Positions 33,388 to 45,725 of a stretch of DNA of 64,000 nucleotides are shown piece after piece (the first letter of the stretch is position 1; every line of letters begins with the position of its first letter). The translations under genes were made by a program, and so were the position numbers. The notes below the pieces were generated by a model. It worked only from the letters and a program-made list of their open reading frames with translations, was not told the origin of the DNA and searched no databases. Source of the stretch: Miscanthus floridulus (Eukaryota > Streptophyta > Magnoliopsida > Poales > Poaceae); NCBI RefSeq assembly GCF_019320115.1, contig NC_089594.1, forward strand, positions 22,032,055 through 22,096,054, given 5' to 3'.

Positions 33388-34147
33388 TTCGGGAAAAATC
33401 AGTAGTATTTGCTTGTAAGGTGTGTGCAGTGTGCACGGCAGGCTGCATATGTTTGGGCTTCAAGAAGCTACACTCTAAGAGCATGTAGTGTGCCCTTCAA
33501 TTAGTAGTAAGGGCGATGAACTGCAATTTAATTAATTTGGACAATGCTCACACTTTCATGCGAAACGGTATCACCACCTAACCTAGCTTTATTGTTACTC
33601 ACAGCATCGTCATGCATTTGTACATGTTGGGACTGGGGATTTTATTGCCGGCTTATATTTAAGGGTAAAGTCCAATTTACACCCTCCAATTTTCACCAAA
33701 GTCCGGATTTCAACCTCGAACTTCAAAACCGGACAACTTTGACCCTCCAACTCTCGAAAAAGTTCAACTTTCAACCGGCTGGGCGGTTTTGCGGGTGAAC
33801 AGTAACTTTTGATATTTTTGGGAGCGCTAACATTTTATATTATTTTTTCGAGCATCTTAACATCCTCAAATGAAAAAACTCAAAATTACAAAGTTGTAGA
33901 TCTCATCGAGGTCTACAATTTACATATAAAAATTATCTTCATCCGACATCGTATTGAAGGGTTTTCTATTTTTTGAAATTTGAGTCTCATCACGTGACAA
34001 AATATGGTGCTGAAATTTTATATTATTTTTTCGAGCATCTTACTGTCCTCAAATGAAAAAACTCAAAACTACAAAGTTATAGATTTCATCGAGGTCTACA
34101 ATTTACATATAAAATTTATCTTCATTGTTTTGTCGCGACTTGGCATG
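33388..34147. other. Upstream of the protease gene and transposon remnant, unit 1
   Basis: 33388-33640 is the protease promoter side. From about 33660 the sequence (GGGTAAAGTCCAATTTACAC, AAAACCGGACAACTTTGACC) resembles the ends of Mutator-like elements, a low-confidence assignment. No gene. Confidence 0.4.
33832..34125 (+). repeat. 111-bp direct repeat, period 183 bp (unit 1)
   Basis: ATTTTATATTATTTTTTCGA starts at 33832 and again at 34015, each running to ...TATCTTCAT with few differences. It ends just before the truncated gypsy B. Confidence 0.88.
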
Positions 34148-35827
34148 TAAGAGATGAAAGAGTCCGACCAGCTCGCGACTTCTTTCATCACACCATTTGG
34201 CATGTACTGCTATGTGACTATGCCGTTCGGCCTAAAAAACGCAGGGGCCACATACCAGCGGTGCTTGACCCATGTCTTTGGCGAGCACATCGGGAAGACC
34301 GTCGAGGCCTACGTGGACGACATCGTGGTCAAGTTCAGGAAGGCCAGTGATCTCGTCGACGACTTGGAAATAGCCTTCACATGCCTCAGGGAAAAGGGCA
34401 TCAAGCTTAACCCCGAAAAGTGTGTCTTCGGGGTCCCCCGAGGCATGCTTTTAGGATTCATAGTCTCGGAACGCGACATCGAAGCCAAACCGGAGAAGGT
34501 CTCGGCCGTGACCAACATGGGGCCGATCCGAGACCTCAAGGGAGTACGAAGGTTATGGGATGCCTTGCGGCCCTAAGCCGCTTCATCTCGCGCCTTGGCG
34601 AAAAAGGCTTGCCTCTGTACCGCCTCTTGAGGAAATCAGAACGCTTTTCATGGACCCCCAAGGCCGAAGAAGCCCTCGCTAAACTCAAAGCATTGCTCAC
34701 CAATCCACCCATTCTAGTACCGCCAGCCAAGGGCGAGGCTCTCTTGCTCTATGTCGCCGCCACGACCCAAGTGGTCAGTGAGGCTGTAGTAGTCGAGAGG
34801 CAGGAAGAAGGGCATGCTCTACCCATCCAACGACCTGTTTACTTCATCAGCGAAGTACTCTCCGAGACCAAAACACGCTACCCCCACGTCCAGAAACTGA
34901 TCTACACCGTAGTCTTGGCTCGACGCAAGCTGTGCCACTACTTCGAATCCCACCCGGTAACCGTGGTGTCGTCTTTCCCCCTGGGGGAGATAATCCATAA
35001 CCGGGAGGCCTCAGGTAGGATTGCCAAGTGGGCCGTCGAACTCATGGGGGAAGCTTGGTCCTTTGCGCCTCGGAAAGCAATTAAATCTCAGGTCTTGGCC
35101 AATTTCGTGGCAGAATGGACCGACACCCAACTGCCACCTGCCCAAATCCAGGCGGAATACTGGACCATGTACTTCGACGGGTCCCTGATGAAGACTGGGG
35201 CGGGCGCGGGTCTGCTCTTCATCTCACCCCTAGGAGTACACATGCGCTACATGATTCGGCTCCACTTCGCCGCCTCCAACAACGCAGCCGAGTACGAAGC
35301 CCTCGTCAACGGCTTGTAGATCGCCGTCGAACTTGGGGTACGACGTCTCGACGTACGGGGCCATTCGCAGCTCGTTGTCGATCAGGTGATGAAGGAGTCG
35401 AACTGCCATGACCCCAAGATGGAGGCATACTGCAGGCTGGTACGTCGCCTTGAAGACAAGTTCGACGGTCTTGAACTCAACCACATCGCGTGAAAATTCA
35501 ACGAGGCCGCGGACGAACTGGCAAAGATGGCGTCGGCACGGGCCCCGGTCCCCCGAATGTCTTCGCTAGAGATCTCCATAAGCCTTCCATCGACTACGCC
35601 TCGGCAGTGGAAGAGGGCCCACCATAAGCCGAGACCTGAAGGTGGGCGACCTGGTGCTGAGGCTGAGGCAGAGCAACAAGGGCCGCCACAAGCTGACCCC
35701 ACCATGGGAAGGACCGTACATCGTCGCCCAAGTGCTGAAGCCCGGGACCTACAAGCTAGCCAACGAGAAGGGCGAAATCCTCACCAACGCTTGGAACATA
35801 GAACAGCTACGTTGCTTTTACCCTTAA
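34148..35827 (+). pseudogene. gypsy B pol remnant: RT - RNase H, integrase deleted
   Basis: 34154-34576 codes RT with T-M-P-F-G-L-K-N-A and the catalytic Y-V-D-D-I-V-V. A base missing at about 34550 (compared with position 11 of A) shifts the frame into the RNase H part, 34420-35319. Stops at 35317-35319 (TAG) and 35491-35493 (TGA), and the five-C run at 35550-35554, match those of A. After GGGCCCACC near 35622 the sequence jumps to AAGCCGAGACCTGAAGG, which is 2234 in A. About 1,146 bp covering the whole integrase core is gone, with two extra bases (AT) at the join. The integrase C-terminal tail (35642-35827) remains. Confidence 0.88.
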
Positions 35828-36404
35828 ATTTCTAAGCATTGTATACATTGTTTCTCTGAATACAATTAAGAAGCGTTCTTTAGTTGTTCTAATTTTTCGA
35901 GAAACCCCCCGAGCCCATCACGGGTCTCGGCAATACGATAACACCATAAGGGAGACTCGGCTCTGCCTCTGTAGAACCGAGCCTCCCTTGGGGGCTAGAA
36001 GGGGGGACTCCCCCCTAAGTCCCACGCACCATTTTTTCAGTCATTTTTCGAAAAAATCCTACGCCAAACTCTCTAGCGTGCTCTAACAAATCAATTGTGA
36101 AAAAAACCTAAGGACCGAAAAGCTGCCTCAAGGCCAGAAGGCCGACTGAGTCGCGAGACGGCCTACGCCTCCGGGCTATGGCACTCCCTCACCACCTTTT
36201 GCCCGGGGGCGGCTCAGGCTCCGAGGAAGTTTTTTGCAAGGGATTTGTTCAGAGACGAGACAGAGGGCAGAGGCTCGAAAATACAATGAAAAACGATTAA
36301 AGAAGCATAGACGCACGATTACTTTAAAAAGGCCTCGACGGCCACCAGCGTTATGATAGGGTAACATAATCCCTAATCTATTTGCATGGCCTCTCGGGCC
36401 CAGG
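35828..36404. other. Spacer between pol and antisense ORF of element B
   Basis: It is homologous to 2436-3015 with small indels. No ORF of its own. Confidence 0.6.
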
Positions 36405-36478
36405 TCAAGGCTCAAGGTCTCCAGCATCGGCGGATGACGTGGGAGGGTCCACCTCCTCTTCAAACAGTTGGGCCAGCG
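36405..36478 (-). pseudogene. C-terminal stub of the antisense ORF of gypsy B
   Basis: Only the last 24 or so codons remain, ending at TGA (36405-36407). The upstream part is replaced by the start of duplication unit 2. An open frame (36176-36511, minus) happens to cross the junction but is chimeric. Confidence 0.8.
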
Positions 36479-36889
36479 CGGCAAGCTTAATACCTGCTCG
36501 GCCATACCCATCTGGTTATAGGATTGGGGCCATACCCATACTGGTTATAGGATTGGTGTAGGTACGTCTGGTAGTAGAAATGATTTCCCATCATATGCAC
36601 TAGTCCATATGTTTTTAGCGTGTGCTGACGGCGGTAGCCTTCCCCATCAATTTTATTCCGGTCTGAGAGATGAGCTGTGTAAAAGTAAACTTGGAGCACA
36701 CACCACAGCTATAAAAAAACATATTTATAGTTTTGGCTTTGGTCAATTGTGTCAGCAGAGTAATAATCTTCGTTCAATAATGGTTATGTGACCAAAAAAT
36801 ATTTCCCATTTTGAAGCAAGACCTTTTTTGTTTTGGCAAGGCAAAATTGTAGATTTTTATGGATGCAACTAGGTTCTGTCAGCACCCAA

Positions 36890-36891
<2 letters not shown>

Positions 36892-36931
<40 letters not shown>
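36892..36931 (+). repeat. Poly-G tract, 40 nt (unit 2)
   Basis: Equal in length to 14036-14075. Confidence 0.95.
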
Positions 36932-36932
<1 letters not shown>

Positions 36933-37190
36933 GAATTCGGTCTAAACAAAACATAGATCCTAGGGGTCAAATTTAACTACCATTATAGCAACTCTAAGAG
37001 ATTCTCTATATCCTTCCTAATTTTTAGGAATAGAGTTTTTCTATTTTAAAGTAACCTTCAACCGGTTCTTTAAATGATTATATCCAAATATAGTCATCCT
37101 CTATTTTGAATTTCTCGCTAACCAAAGATAGATACGAAAATGACTCTCTAAAGTGTATACAAGAATATAAGATATAGAAAAGTTGTTTGA

Positions 37191-37223
37191 GGGGGCGGGG
37201 GGGGGGGGGGGGGGGGGGGGGGG
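37191..37223 (+). repeat. Poly-G tract with one C, 5 + 27 G (unit 2)
   Basis: Equal in length to 14335-14367. Confidence 0.95.
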
Positions 37224-37656
37224 AGGAACATATATTAAGTGATTTTTATGCAGATGACTCTCCAAATGATGATGATTTAGAGGTGAATTTTAGAAACACT
37301 CTTTGGAGATGCTCTTAGAGAACCCATAAACTACTCTAACTCTAGTATGATGTGCAATTAACGTTTTTCTAGTGCACTTTTATCTTACCAACAACCCACA
37401 AAGAGTTTATTAACATATATAGCCAATCCTAACAACCCTATAACTAAATCTTACAAAGGTAAATATTACACAAGTATGATAAGTAAAAAGCAAAGGATAG
37501 AGAGGATAAACTCTTGGCATCCTGTGCTATTGGTTGCTAAAACACAACCCTTAGTCTATGTTGGAGATCTATCGAGGTATGCTCCCAATCAATAAGTCTC
37601 TCTCGATTGCGGTGTTCGCTCGACCAAAACCAATGGAGTCACAAAATCTCCCTATG

Positions 37657-37823
37657 CAGTGGCGGATGTGGGATGCGGGATAAGGGGGGGCTAAAACAAC
37701 AGAGATGTTGATTTGCACGAAGATTTAACGGTGAAATCAAGTTTTGCTACAGTAATTAGCATTGAAATCAAGAAATTAGGGGGGGCTGGAGCCCCCCCAG
37801 CCCCCCCTTTGGATCCGCCACTG
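37657..37823. mobile_element. hAT-type MITE (unit 2)
   Basis: Second copy of the element at 14801-14967, with the same TCCCTATG flanks. Confidence 0.9.
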
Positions 37824-37831
37824 TCCCTATG

Positions 37832-40176
37832 CCACCCGATGGTTACTATAGTGTTGGACTATCACACAAGGCCTTCGCCAACCAAAGTGTTGCGAGTCAT
37901 CAAGTCTCAGAGTTGCCACTACTGTCACCCAATTCGATCATGGTGTGTCAAATACAGAGCAAAGGCGGGTGTGAGTCACATAGTCTCACTAGATCCACTT
38001 AGTCGCGGTCACCTTGATGTTGTATCCACTACATGGTTTCTCCATTTAAGGGAGAGATGCTTCCTTGTCCTCTGCACACTAACACGTTGTCGTTCCACAC
38101 CAAGAATGGAGAGAGTCGACGACTCGAAGGCTACCTCACCTTCACTGGAAGGTCATGAAGACTTGCACTTCCGAATTGTCAAGATACAAGGGCATCAAGA
38201 CCCAATCACTCAAAGCTCTCAAACTCTAGGGACTAACTCTCAACAAAGATGCATTAAAATATTGTCTATCCTAATTTTGGATGTAATTTTGAATGGGTTG
38301 TTCGGCTGATGGTTTAATTTCTACGGTTGATAAGCCGGCTGATGTTGTTTTGTTGTGAGAGAAAAACAGTGTACCATGGCTAATAAGCAGGGATGATAAG
38401 TTCAAGCGAACAAAAATGTCTTGAGAGGGTGGATGCAGTGTAGACAACCTTATATATAACCCCATTCACCTCAACTAGCTGTAGGAAACAAGCTGCGAAA
38501 TCATAAGCATTGGATGACTCGTTGCCTTTTTCCATTCACGAGACGATCTACTGCTTAGGGTGTCCCAAGGGGGTAGTGACGTCGCTGGCTGTGAGTCCGA
38601 CGTGGAAGCCAAAAAGGTGGAAAGAGAAAACTCACTGGTACCTAGTAAGTTGCCGATCGATTATTCGATTTCACATCGTTCGATGAAAACAGAGATGAAT
38701 AGTTGGGATCCAATAGGAGAGAACGATTACAGATCAATACTAATTTATTTCTTGTTCATCCACATTAGCCAGCGATTTCGCTGGGTCCGTTGCGGACGCC
38801 CTTATATTTTTCTGCCATATCGTACGGTGACTCGGTGAGTGCAAGTTTCCTTTTGCCACCTTACTGATAATCACTAGATGTTCTGTCGCAGCCCATTTTC
38901 TTCTCGGCAGATTAATTGTGCGGTGCCTTCTACCAATCTACCTTGTGTTAAATAGTGCTGTGAAGTGGTTCCGTTATTGGTGTTTGCGTCGTTTCTCCGC
39001 CGATCTTTGCACCACTTCGTCTCTTGCATTCCTAGGACTTAGTATAATCTAACTCACTTTTCACTCGTGTTAGTCTTAGACTTGTGTTGTCATCTAAATC
39101 ACAAATACTATGGTTTCACAAAAAAAAATCACAAATACTATAAGATATATACCTTTTCTTGTCTCTTTCTTTGTGTCTTGAGCTTGTTTGTATCGTCGCA
39201 CTTTTCTTGGACAACAACCATATAATAGTAAAATTATATAAGATGTTTGTACACAACCACATAGGGATAAAATATTTTTCCCTTTCGTTTTCAGTAGTTA
39301 TAAAAAAAGTGTTGACACTAATTCGGTTACACGTACAGTATGCATGATTGCAAGGGCCGCACACGATTGAGACATGCAGGTGAGGTAGGTATAAATGGTG
39401 ATGCTGACTTGGGGTGTTGGCGAGACTGATCTGACACTCATTCTTCGCCCAGAACAACCACCTCGCAAAGATTTATCAGGGTAAAGCATAGCAGGGATGT
39501 CCTAGGTTCTGCAAGACCATTTAGAACTCTAGTAAATCTTGTATAGAAAAATGTTGGACAACAATAGGTTGTAAGAGTTTGAGGGTAAAAAAAAGTGTAG
39601 TAGATTGAACCTTTTTGATTGATGAGATAGATGGATTTCTGAATTAGCCATGATCCTGTCATATAAATCGAGGTGGATGGTCGTATTAGAACTTACAAGT
39701 TTAACCCTTCGAGATAGAGCGAGTCCCCAACAAAAAAACTCGAAATAATATTGGACTATCGAAATCAGCTCACACTAATGGAAATATGAAATTCCCTGAT
39801 GGTTTTAAATTTTTTTTGACGGTTATTGAATAAACCGTCAGGGAAATAGAATTACCTTGATGGTTTCAGGAAACTGGTGAAATTTGTACAATTGTTCCAA
39901 ATTTGATCTTCTTCAATTTAATTTGTTTTTCTGGTTCTTTTACTCTCTCGATTATATTTGGCTGAGTATTGGCCATGGGCCCCTTGCTCACGGAGCTGGC
40001 TGAACAGAGTCGTCCAGTATTACGTAACGGATCCGATCCGATCGAGGGACACACGACACGACCAATGTTTGCTATCCAAAGTTCCAAACCAAACCGTACT
40101 CGGCCTAACCGGATGTGTCAAAAAAAAAAAAAGCTGATAACGAAACCTAAGAGACCTAGTAATTCTTCTGGTCGCA
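37832..40176. other. Gene-free stretch, unit 2
   Basis: Same content as 14976-17320, including the small inverted repeat at 39792-39845. Confidence 0.45.
38299..38412. mobile_element. Small hAT-like MITE (unit 2)
   Basis: Second copy of 15443-15556. Confidence 0.55.
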
Positions 40177-41597
40177 ATGGCTGCTGGCGGTCGCCGCCCG
40201 GCGGTAACTCTGCCGGCGGTGCTCATGCTCGTATGCGTGCTGGTGGCCACGGCGCCCGGGCTCCAAATGCTCCTTGACGAGGACCCAAGTACGTACCCCG
40301 ACAGTAGGCCGAGGGAGTTCTGGTACCGGCGCGGAGAAGTGGTCGTCATCGATCTAGGCAACACCAACTCTTGCGTCGCCGGCTACACCGGCTCCGGCAA
40401 GACGACCGACGACGACACCATGTTCCAGTTCTGCATCCCCTCCTGGGTCGCCTTCACCGACAACGGCACTTCCCTCGTCGGCGAGGCCGCCAAGAACCAC
40501 GCCGCCGCCAACCCCGAGGCCACCATCTTCGGTTTCAAACGCTTGCTCGGGCTAAGGTATATATCGTTCCACTAAAAACAATACATATATATTAGGTTAT
40601 ATATAATTGATTGATGGATTCATGATTAGTGTGTATCGTTATTCGATCTGTTAATAGGCGAAACCGCTGGTACGACGAGGACATCGTGCAGGGAGCCATC
40701 CAGCGCGTGCCGTACAAGATCGGTACAAGAGATTACGACACGGCGATCGTCCAAGTGACGGCCAGCGATGGTTCAGTCAAGCAGCTCGAGTTCAGCGAGG
40801 TCGCGTCCATGGTAGTGGCTGAGCTCAAGAACAAGGCCGAGGAGTACCTCGGCCGCACGGTCGAGTACGCCGTCATGACCATCCCGCAGCATTTCGCCGC
40901 GGCACACAGCGGGGCGGCTGAGTACGCCGGCAAGATGGCCGGGCTGGACGTCGTCTGGACGGTCACAGAGCCGACCGCTGCTGCCGTCGCTCACGGCCTG
41001 CACACGAAGCTGCGCGAGCGCGGCACTGCGCTTGTCTTGCGTGTCGGCGGCGGCTCGTCCGACGCGAGCCTTGTGGTGCTGCTGGACGGCAGGTTTCAAG
41101 TCTTTGGGTATCGGATGGACAATTTCCTTGGAGGAGACGATTTTGACGACAGGGTCGTGGACTACTTCGCCAAGCGCATCAAGCTGAAGCACGGAGTGGA
41201 TATCAGTCAGGACAGGATCGGTCTAGGCAAATTGAGGGCGGCATGTGAGAATGCCAAGAAGGCATTGAGCAGTCAAGATCATGTCCAGGTGATTGTTGAG
41301 TCCCTCGTTGATGGTGTCGATTTCTCGGAGCCGCTCTCACGGTCGGAGTTTGAGGAACTGAATGATGATCTGTTCCGCAAAGTCATGAACTTGGTGGAAA
41401 CAGCCATGGTGAACAGAGGTGGTATAAAGTGGAGCAAGAGCAAGATCGGTGAGATTGTTATGGTCGGTGGGAGTGCCGTGATACCCAGGATTCAAAACCT
41501 CGTCAGGGATTACTTTGATGGAAGGGAGCCTAACATACGGAGGAAACCGGATGAAGCGATGGCTCTTGGAGCTGCACTTTACGTCCATTCTCTTTAG
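40177..41597 (+). CDS. BiP-like HSP70, ATPase domain only (unit 2)
   Basis: Exons 40177-40556 and 40658-41597. The protein is identical to that of the first copy, with the same signal peptide, the same loss of the substrate-binding domain and the same two altered nucleotide-contact residues. If the duplication is real, the locus has two identical genes in tandem about 22.9 kb apart. Confidence 0.85.
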
Positions 41598-41899
41598 TGA
41601 CTTCATTATATTTACAGTAGTAGAGGTTTTGTTGTTAGGTCTTCGAGGGATCTAGACACATAATGGTAGTGTGCATACATGGATCATAAATTGTGTATAA
41701 ACAACTAGAAGTGATATGAGGTGCATGATATTCTTTTACAAACTTTTTTTTATCCCACAACTTTAGATTCACCTGACCTGTTATCTTGAGCCATACAAGA
41801 CCTTATTGGATGTAGTCGGATTAACATTAATCCATATTAGGTTTATGCTTGTTAAATATAAATAATTAAATCTATGACTAAGTTATATATATATGATCC
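41598..41899. other. 3' flank of the HSP70-like gene, unit 2
   Basis: Same as 18742-19043. Confidence 0.4.
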
Positions 41900-43616
41900 A
41901 TGATTCAGGAGGCTGATCGTCTCCGCACGTTCGCTCCACTGCCAGGAAGATCCATCAAGCATAGGGCCTCGCTCTACGCGGATGATTTAGTTGTCTTCGT
42001 CACGCCGGCTGCTGAGGACCTCACCTGTCTTCAGCAGATTCTACTGCTATTTGCGGGGGCGTCTGGACTAATAGCCAACATTGATAAGTGTGTCGCCTCG
42101 CCGATTCGCTGCACTGAAGAAATGATGTTGGATGTGCAAACGGCCTTCCCATGTGTCGTCGCCCCGTTCCCGTGCAAGTATCTGGGCATTTCGCTGTCGC
42201 TCAAGAGGTTGAAATGTGCAGAGGAGCAAGCATTGGTGGATTCAGTCGCCGCGAGGATTGGAAGTCAGGACTGCTCACGCACGCGGGAAGGTCACGTTGT
42301 CGGCGATCCCGGTGCATATTAGCATTGCGTGTTGCCTCTCGACCTGGGCCATTGAGCAGATTAATAGACGTTGCAGGGCTTTCCTCTGGTGCGGTACTGA
42401 CACAGCGCTAGGAGGAAAATGTAAACTGGCCTGGACTACTGTCTGTCGTCCGACATCTCTGGGCGGCCTAGGTGTTTTGGATCTCAGGTTCTTTGGGCTG
42501 GCCCTCAGGCTACGTTGGGAATGGCTAAGCAGAGTTGAGCCTGATCGCTGCTAGGATACAGTGCCGGCACGTGCTGAGAAGAATGTAGTCGCAATGATAG
42601 ACGCCAGCATGACTGTGATCATCGGCGATGGGGCCTCAGCAAAACTGTGGATGGACAATTGGTCCAATGTTGGTTCGCTATGCTCATTTGCGCCTCAGTT
42701 GTTCGCTGCCATCTCACCGAGAGGAAAGAAGATGTCTCTGAACGATGGTCTCTTCCAGAACCGGTGGGCGCGTGAAATTCATGGTGCGGACACTGTGCAG
42801 GTGCTCCTTCAGTACCTGTGTGTGTGGGCAATCCTACGCGCCGTCGTTCTCGATCCACATGTGCCGGACCGATTAACATGGAAGTGGTCGCCTGATGGGA
42901 AGTACAGCGTGTCGTCGACCTACAGAGCTTTTTTCGAAGGATCAACTGCGCTCCTTGGTGCCAAGGAATTAGGGAAGACTAAAGCTCCACCGAAGGTCAA
43001 GTTTTTTATGTGGTTGGTGCTTCACCGCAGGATCTGGATTGCAAATCGACGATTGCGGCATGGCCTACAGGATTCAGATGACTACAACCTGTGCAGCCAG
43101 GCATCCGAGACGTGTGATCACTTGTTCGTGGGGTGTGTGACTACCAGGCAACTCTGGTATAGGTTGCTTCTACCTTTGGGGTTACAGGACTTGACGCCGC
43201 TGACAGAGGAAAGCTTGGGAATTTGGTGGCTGAGACAGAGAGAATGGATGAGTGCTGACAGCCGGCCACCATTCGATACCCTGCTACTGCTCATCACCTG
43301 GACAATCTGGAAGGAGCGGAACAATAGGGTCTTCAACCGAATCACGTCCAACTTGGCGGCAATCGCACAGGAGGTGATCAGAGAAGCGCAATGCTGGTGC
43401 GAGGCAGGGTACTCTTCGTTGGCTCACTTGATTAGCTTATGGTCGCAGAACCAGGTGGTCTTGTAATACGACTTTTTGTAATCCAGTAGCTAGGCTGCGG
43501 TTTGCTTTGGTGATGGTCTCTCGCCACCATCAGCTAACGGCTTTATTGTAAGGTCTATTGACCATTCCCGTCCTCTTAATGAAATTCGGGCATATATGCC
43601 TGCACACGAAAAAAAA
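41900..43616 (+). mobile_element. 5'-truncated L1-type LINE (unit 2)
   Basis: It has the same Y-A-D-D reverse transcriptase part, zf-RVT-like region, frameshifts and terminal A-run as the copy at 19044-20760. Identical frameshifts mean the LINE was already broken before duplication. Confidence 0.85.
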
Positions 43617-44139
43617 GTATGAAATTCTTACTACAGTTAATAATAAAACAATTAGTCCACCACTATAATTGGATCATAAAAACTGCAGTTATGAATGATT
43701 CCAATTAATTATAAAAATTAATTATAGAAAACCATAGATCTAAAGCTTTTGCTAAAAATAGAAAACTTTCTAAAAAAGAAAAGTTGCGGAAATTTTTTTT
43801 ACAAAAAAAGGAAAGTTGCATGTGTCTGAAAAGCGTTCGCTCAAAACCCATCTGAGTGAACGTTTGCTAATTAGCTGCCCCGTGTTGGACCCTATGTGTT
43901 GTTGTGTGAGTCACGGATGACAGTGCACGATTTTTTTGTTTGGAATGAAAATCTGATGGCTTATGTGGCACTATAATATTGGTAGTTTAGCTTGCATGAG
44001 GAGATAGACTATTACCCTAAATAAAGATAGTGGATGATAGGGTTCGCTGACGTGGATATCTAGATACATGTTAGTTGATAATGTGGCTCACTTTACTTCA
44101 ATAGCTTGTATATTAAGTGAAAGCTATAACATACTTCTA
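43617..44139. other. AT-rich gene-free stretch, unit 2
   Basis: Same as 20761-21283. Confidence 0.4.
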
Positions 44140-44281
44140 CTCCCTCCATTTCAGATTATAAGACGTTTGGTTTCTCTAGATAAATTGCTTTTGCTACATA
44201 TCTTACATAATAATATACATAAAAAATAAATGTTTTTTTTTAAAAAAAGGCCAAAACGTCTTATAATTTGAATAGAGGGAG
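44140..44281. mobile_element. Stowaway MITE 1 (unit 2)
   Basis: Second copy of 21284-21425 with TA on both sides. Confidence 0.92.
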
Positions 44282-44283
44282 TA

Positions 44284-45725
44284 TTATTCTGGTGAGGTTT
44301 ACTTTGGTAAACTATCTATAAATCGAGATTTTGTGGTCTGTTAAACACTGTTGTTTAGTGCTACTTCTTTGCTAAAGTATTTCTGTTTAGTTATTAGTTA
44401 ACAAGTTGCTGGTCAACCCTGAGCAGATGGTCCCGATTTTGTTGAGCCATAAAGAAAAATAAAAATTTGAGTCAATGGCAGGCCAGGCCTCAAGCCTCCA
44501 GCTGGAGCTGGGCTATATAAGAGAGGATAGGCCTGTTACGGCCTGCTGCTGTCTGTTGGGCTGGACTGGGCAGCGTGGAAACTGGGCCCGCATCCTTAAA
44601 CGTGCGACGCGTGGACACCGACGAATCAGACGCTCGCGAAAACGCCGCGGCGCTGCCATCTCCTGAGACTCGGCTCGGCTTGGCTTCGCTCGGCTTGGTT
44701 TCACCAGAACGTCGGCTCGTTTGCTGAGCCTGGCATTAATAGCCAGCCTCAAGATTATCCGACCTCTTTCACACGAAGGAAGTGGGTTCCAAGGAAGTGA
44801 TTAGATTGTTTCTTGCCAATCGCCGGTAGGCGCTCATCATCCACCTCCGCCGCACCACCAAGAAGGTGTCGCCGGGCGCCAGCAGCTCCGCCACGTTCGT
44901 TGTGCCGCTCCTGGCCGCCAGCTCGCGGTCGTCGTCCTCGCCTCCTCGGCGCCCCACTGCCCCAGCACGCGTCCGCGTCGCACGGTTCCACCTTCCCGAT
45001 CGACGCCCACGCGGACGCCGCCGTGGCTCTGCCCAGCAACACCAAATTCATCCCACTTCCCTCCATTGTTGAAGTTGATCGAGTTCTCAACTTATGATCT
45101 TTCTGTTGTCAGTTCTTTGAACCAGGTTTTTTGTTTCTCACATTTCTTTGACATATTTTTGTTATGTAGATGATTTTTATGAGCTTCTGTGGTGTATGTG
45201 CACTGTGCAGTAGAAATTCCTAGATTTTGGGTCAGCATCATGGCTCTTTCATTACGCATGTATTAAACGCTTTGCTAAGCTGAAAATGTTACTGCATAGT
45301 CGGCAGGTAGAAATCAGGGCTTCATGGTATTGCAAGGAAAAAACAATAATTCTGCTACTATTTGTTTATTCATGGCATGCAATGGATTAGAATGGAGTGT
45401 ATACAATGTATATCATAATTTTCAACTTCTCTTTATTATATCCAAATCTTGAATGTCGATTCGAGTTCAGCATGCCCCATGTAAACGTTCCATCAATGAG
45501 TTACCTTTTTTAGTCTTTTTTCTCCTACTTGGTTTCCACATTGTCCAATCTATACTAAAATGAAAGTTTGATATTGCTGGTTTGTTGACTTTAGTTAGAT
45601 GTAAATTGTATTATTTTTATGCATATGTTGAGATGGCCTATATGTTGTACACATGTTTGTGTGTACAACAATATGGTCTTGCTAACTGATTTTCTCCCGT
45701 TTGCTTATGCTATCTTGTAGCCACT
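44284..45725 (+). other. Upstream region of the FAR1-related gene, unit 2
   Basis: Same as 21428-22869. The candidate TATA box TATATAA is at 44514-44520. Confidence 0.45.

Larger units (their letters stand above)
13623..36478 (+). repeat. Tandem duplication, unit 1 (22,856 bp)
   Basis: The sequence starting CGGCAAGCTTAATACC at 13623 recurs from 36479, and every ORF in between reappears shifted by exactly 22,856 with the same translation. Unit 1 ends inside the antisense ORF of gypsy B, where ...GGGCCAGCGC runs straight into GGCAAGCTT. Breakpoint homology is one base (C). A HindIII site (AAGCTT, 13627-13632) lies 4 bp inside the left edge. Confidence 0.97.
34148..36478 (+). mobile_element. 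Ty3/gypsy element B, 5'-truncated and cut by the duplication edge
   Basis: It is closely related to element A (the two align base for base over long stretches). It starts abruptly inside the RT domain and ends at the duplication junction, inside the antisense ORF. It has a C-rich spacer like A after pol (35828-36404). The integrase region is deleted (see pol entry). Confidence 0.9.
36479..37656. other. Gene-free stretch with poly-G tracts, unit 2
   Basis: Same as 13623-14800. Confidence 0.4.

Noticed and set aside
36176..36511. 111-codon minus-strand frame across the duplication junction
   Set aside because: It is a chance fusion of spacer, antisense-ORF end and unit 2 start, with no domain.
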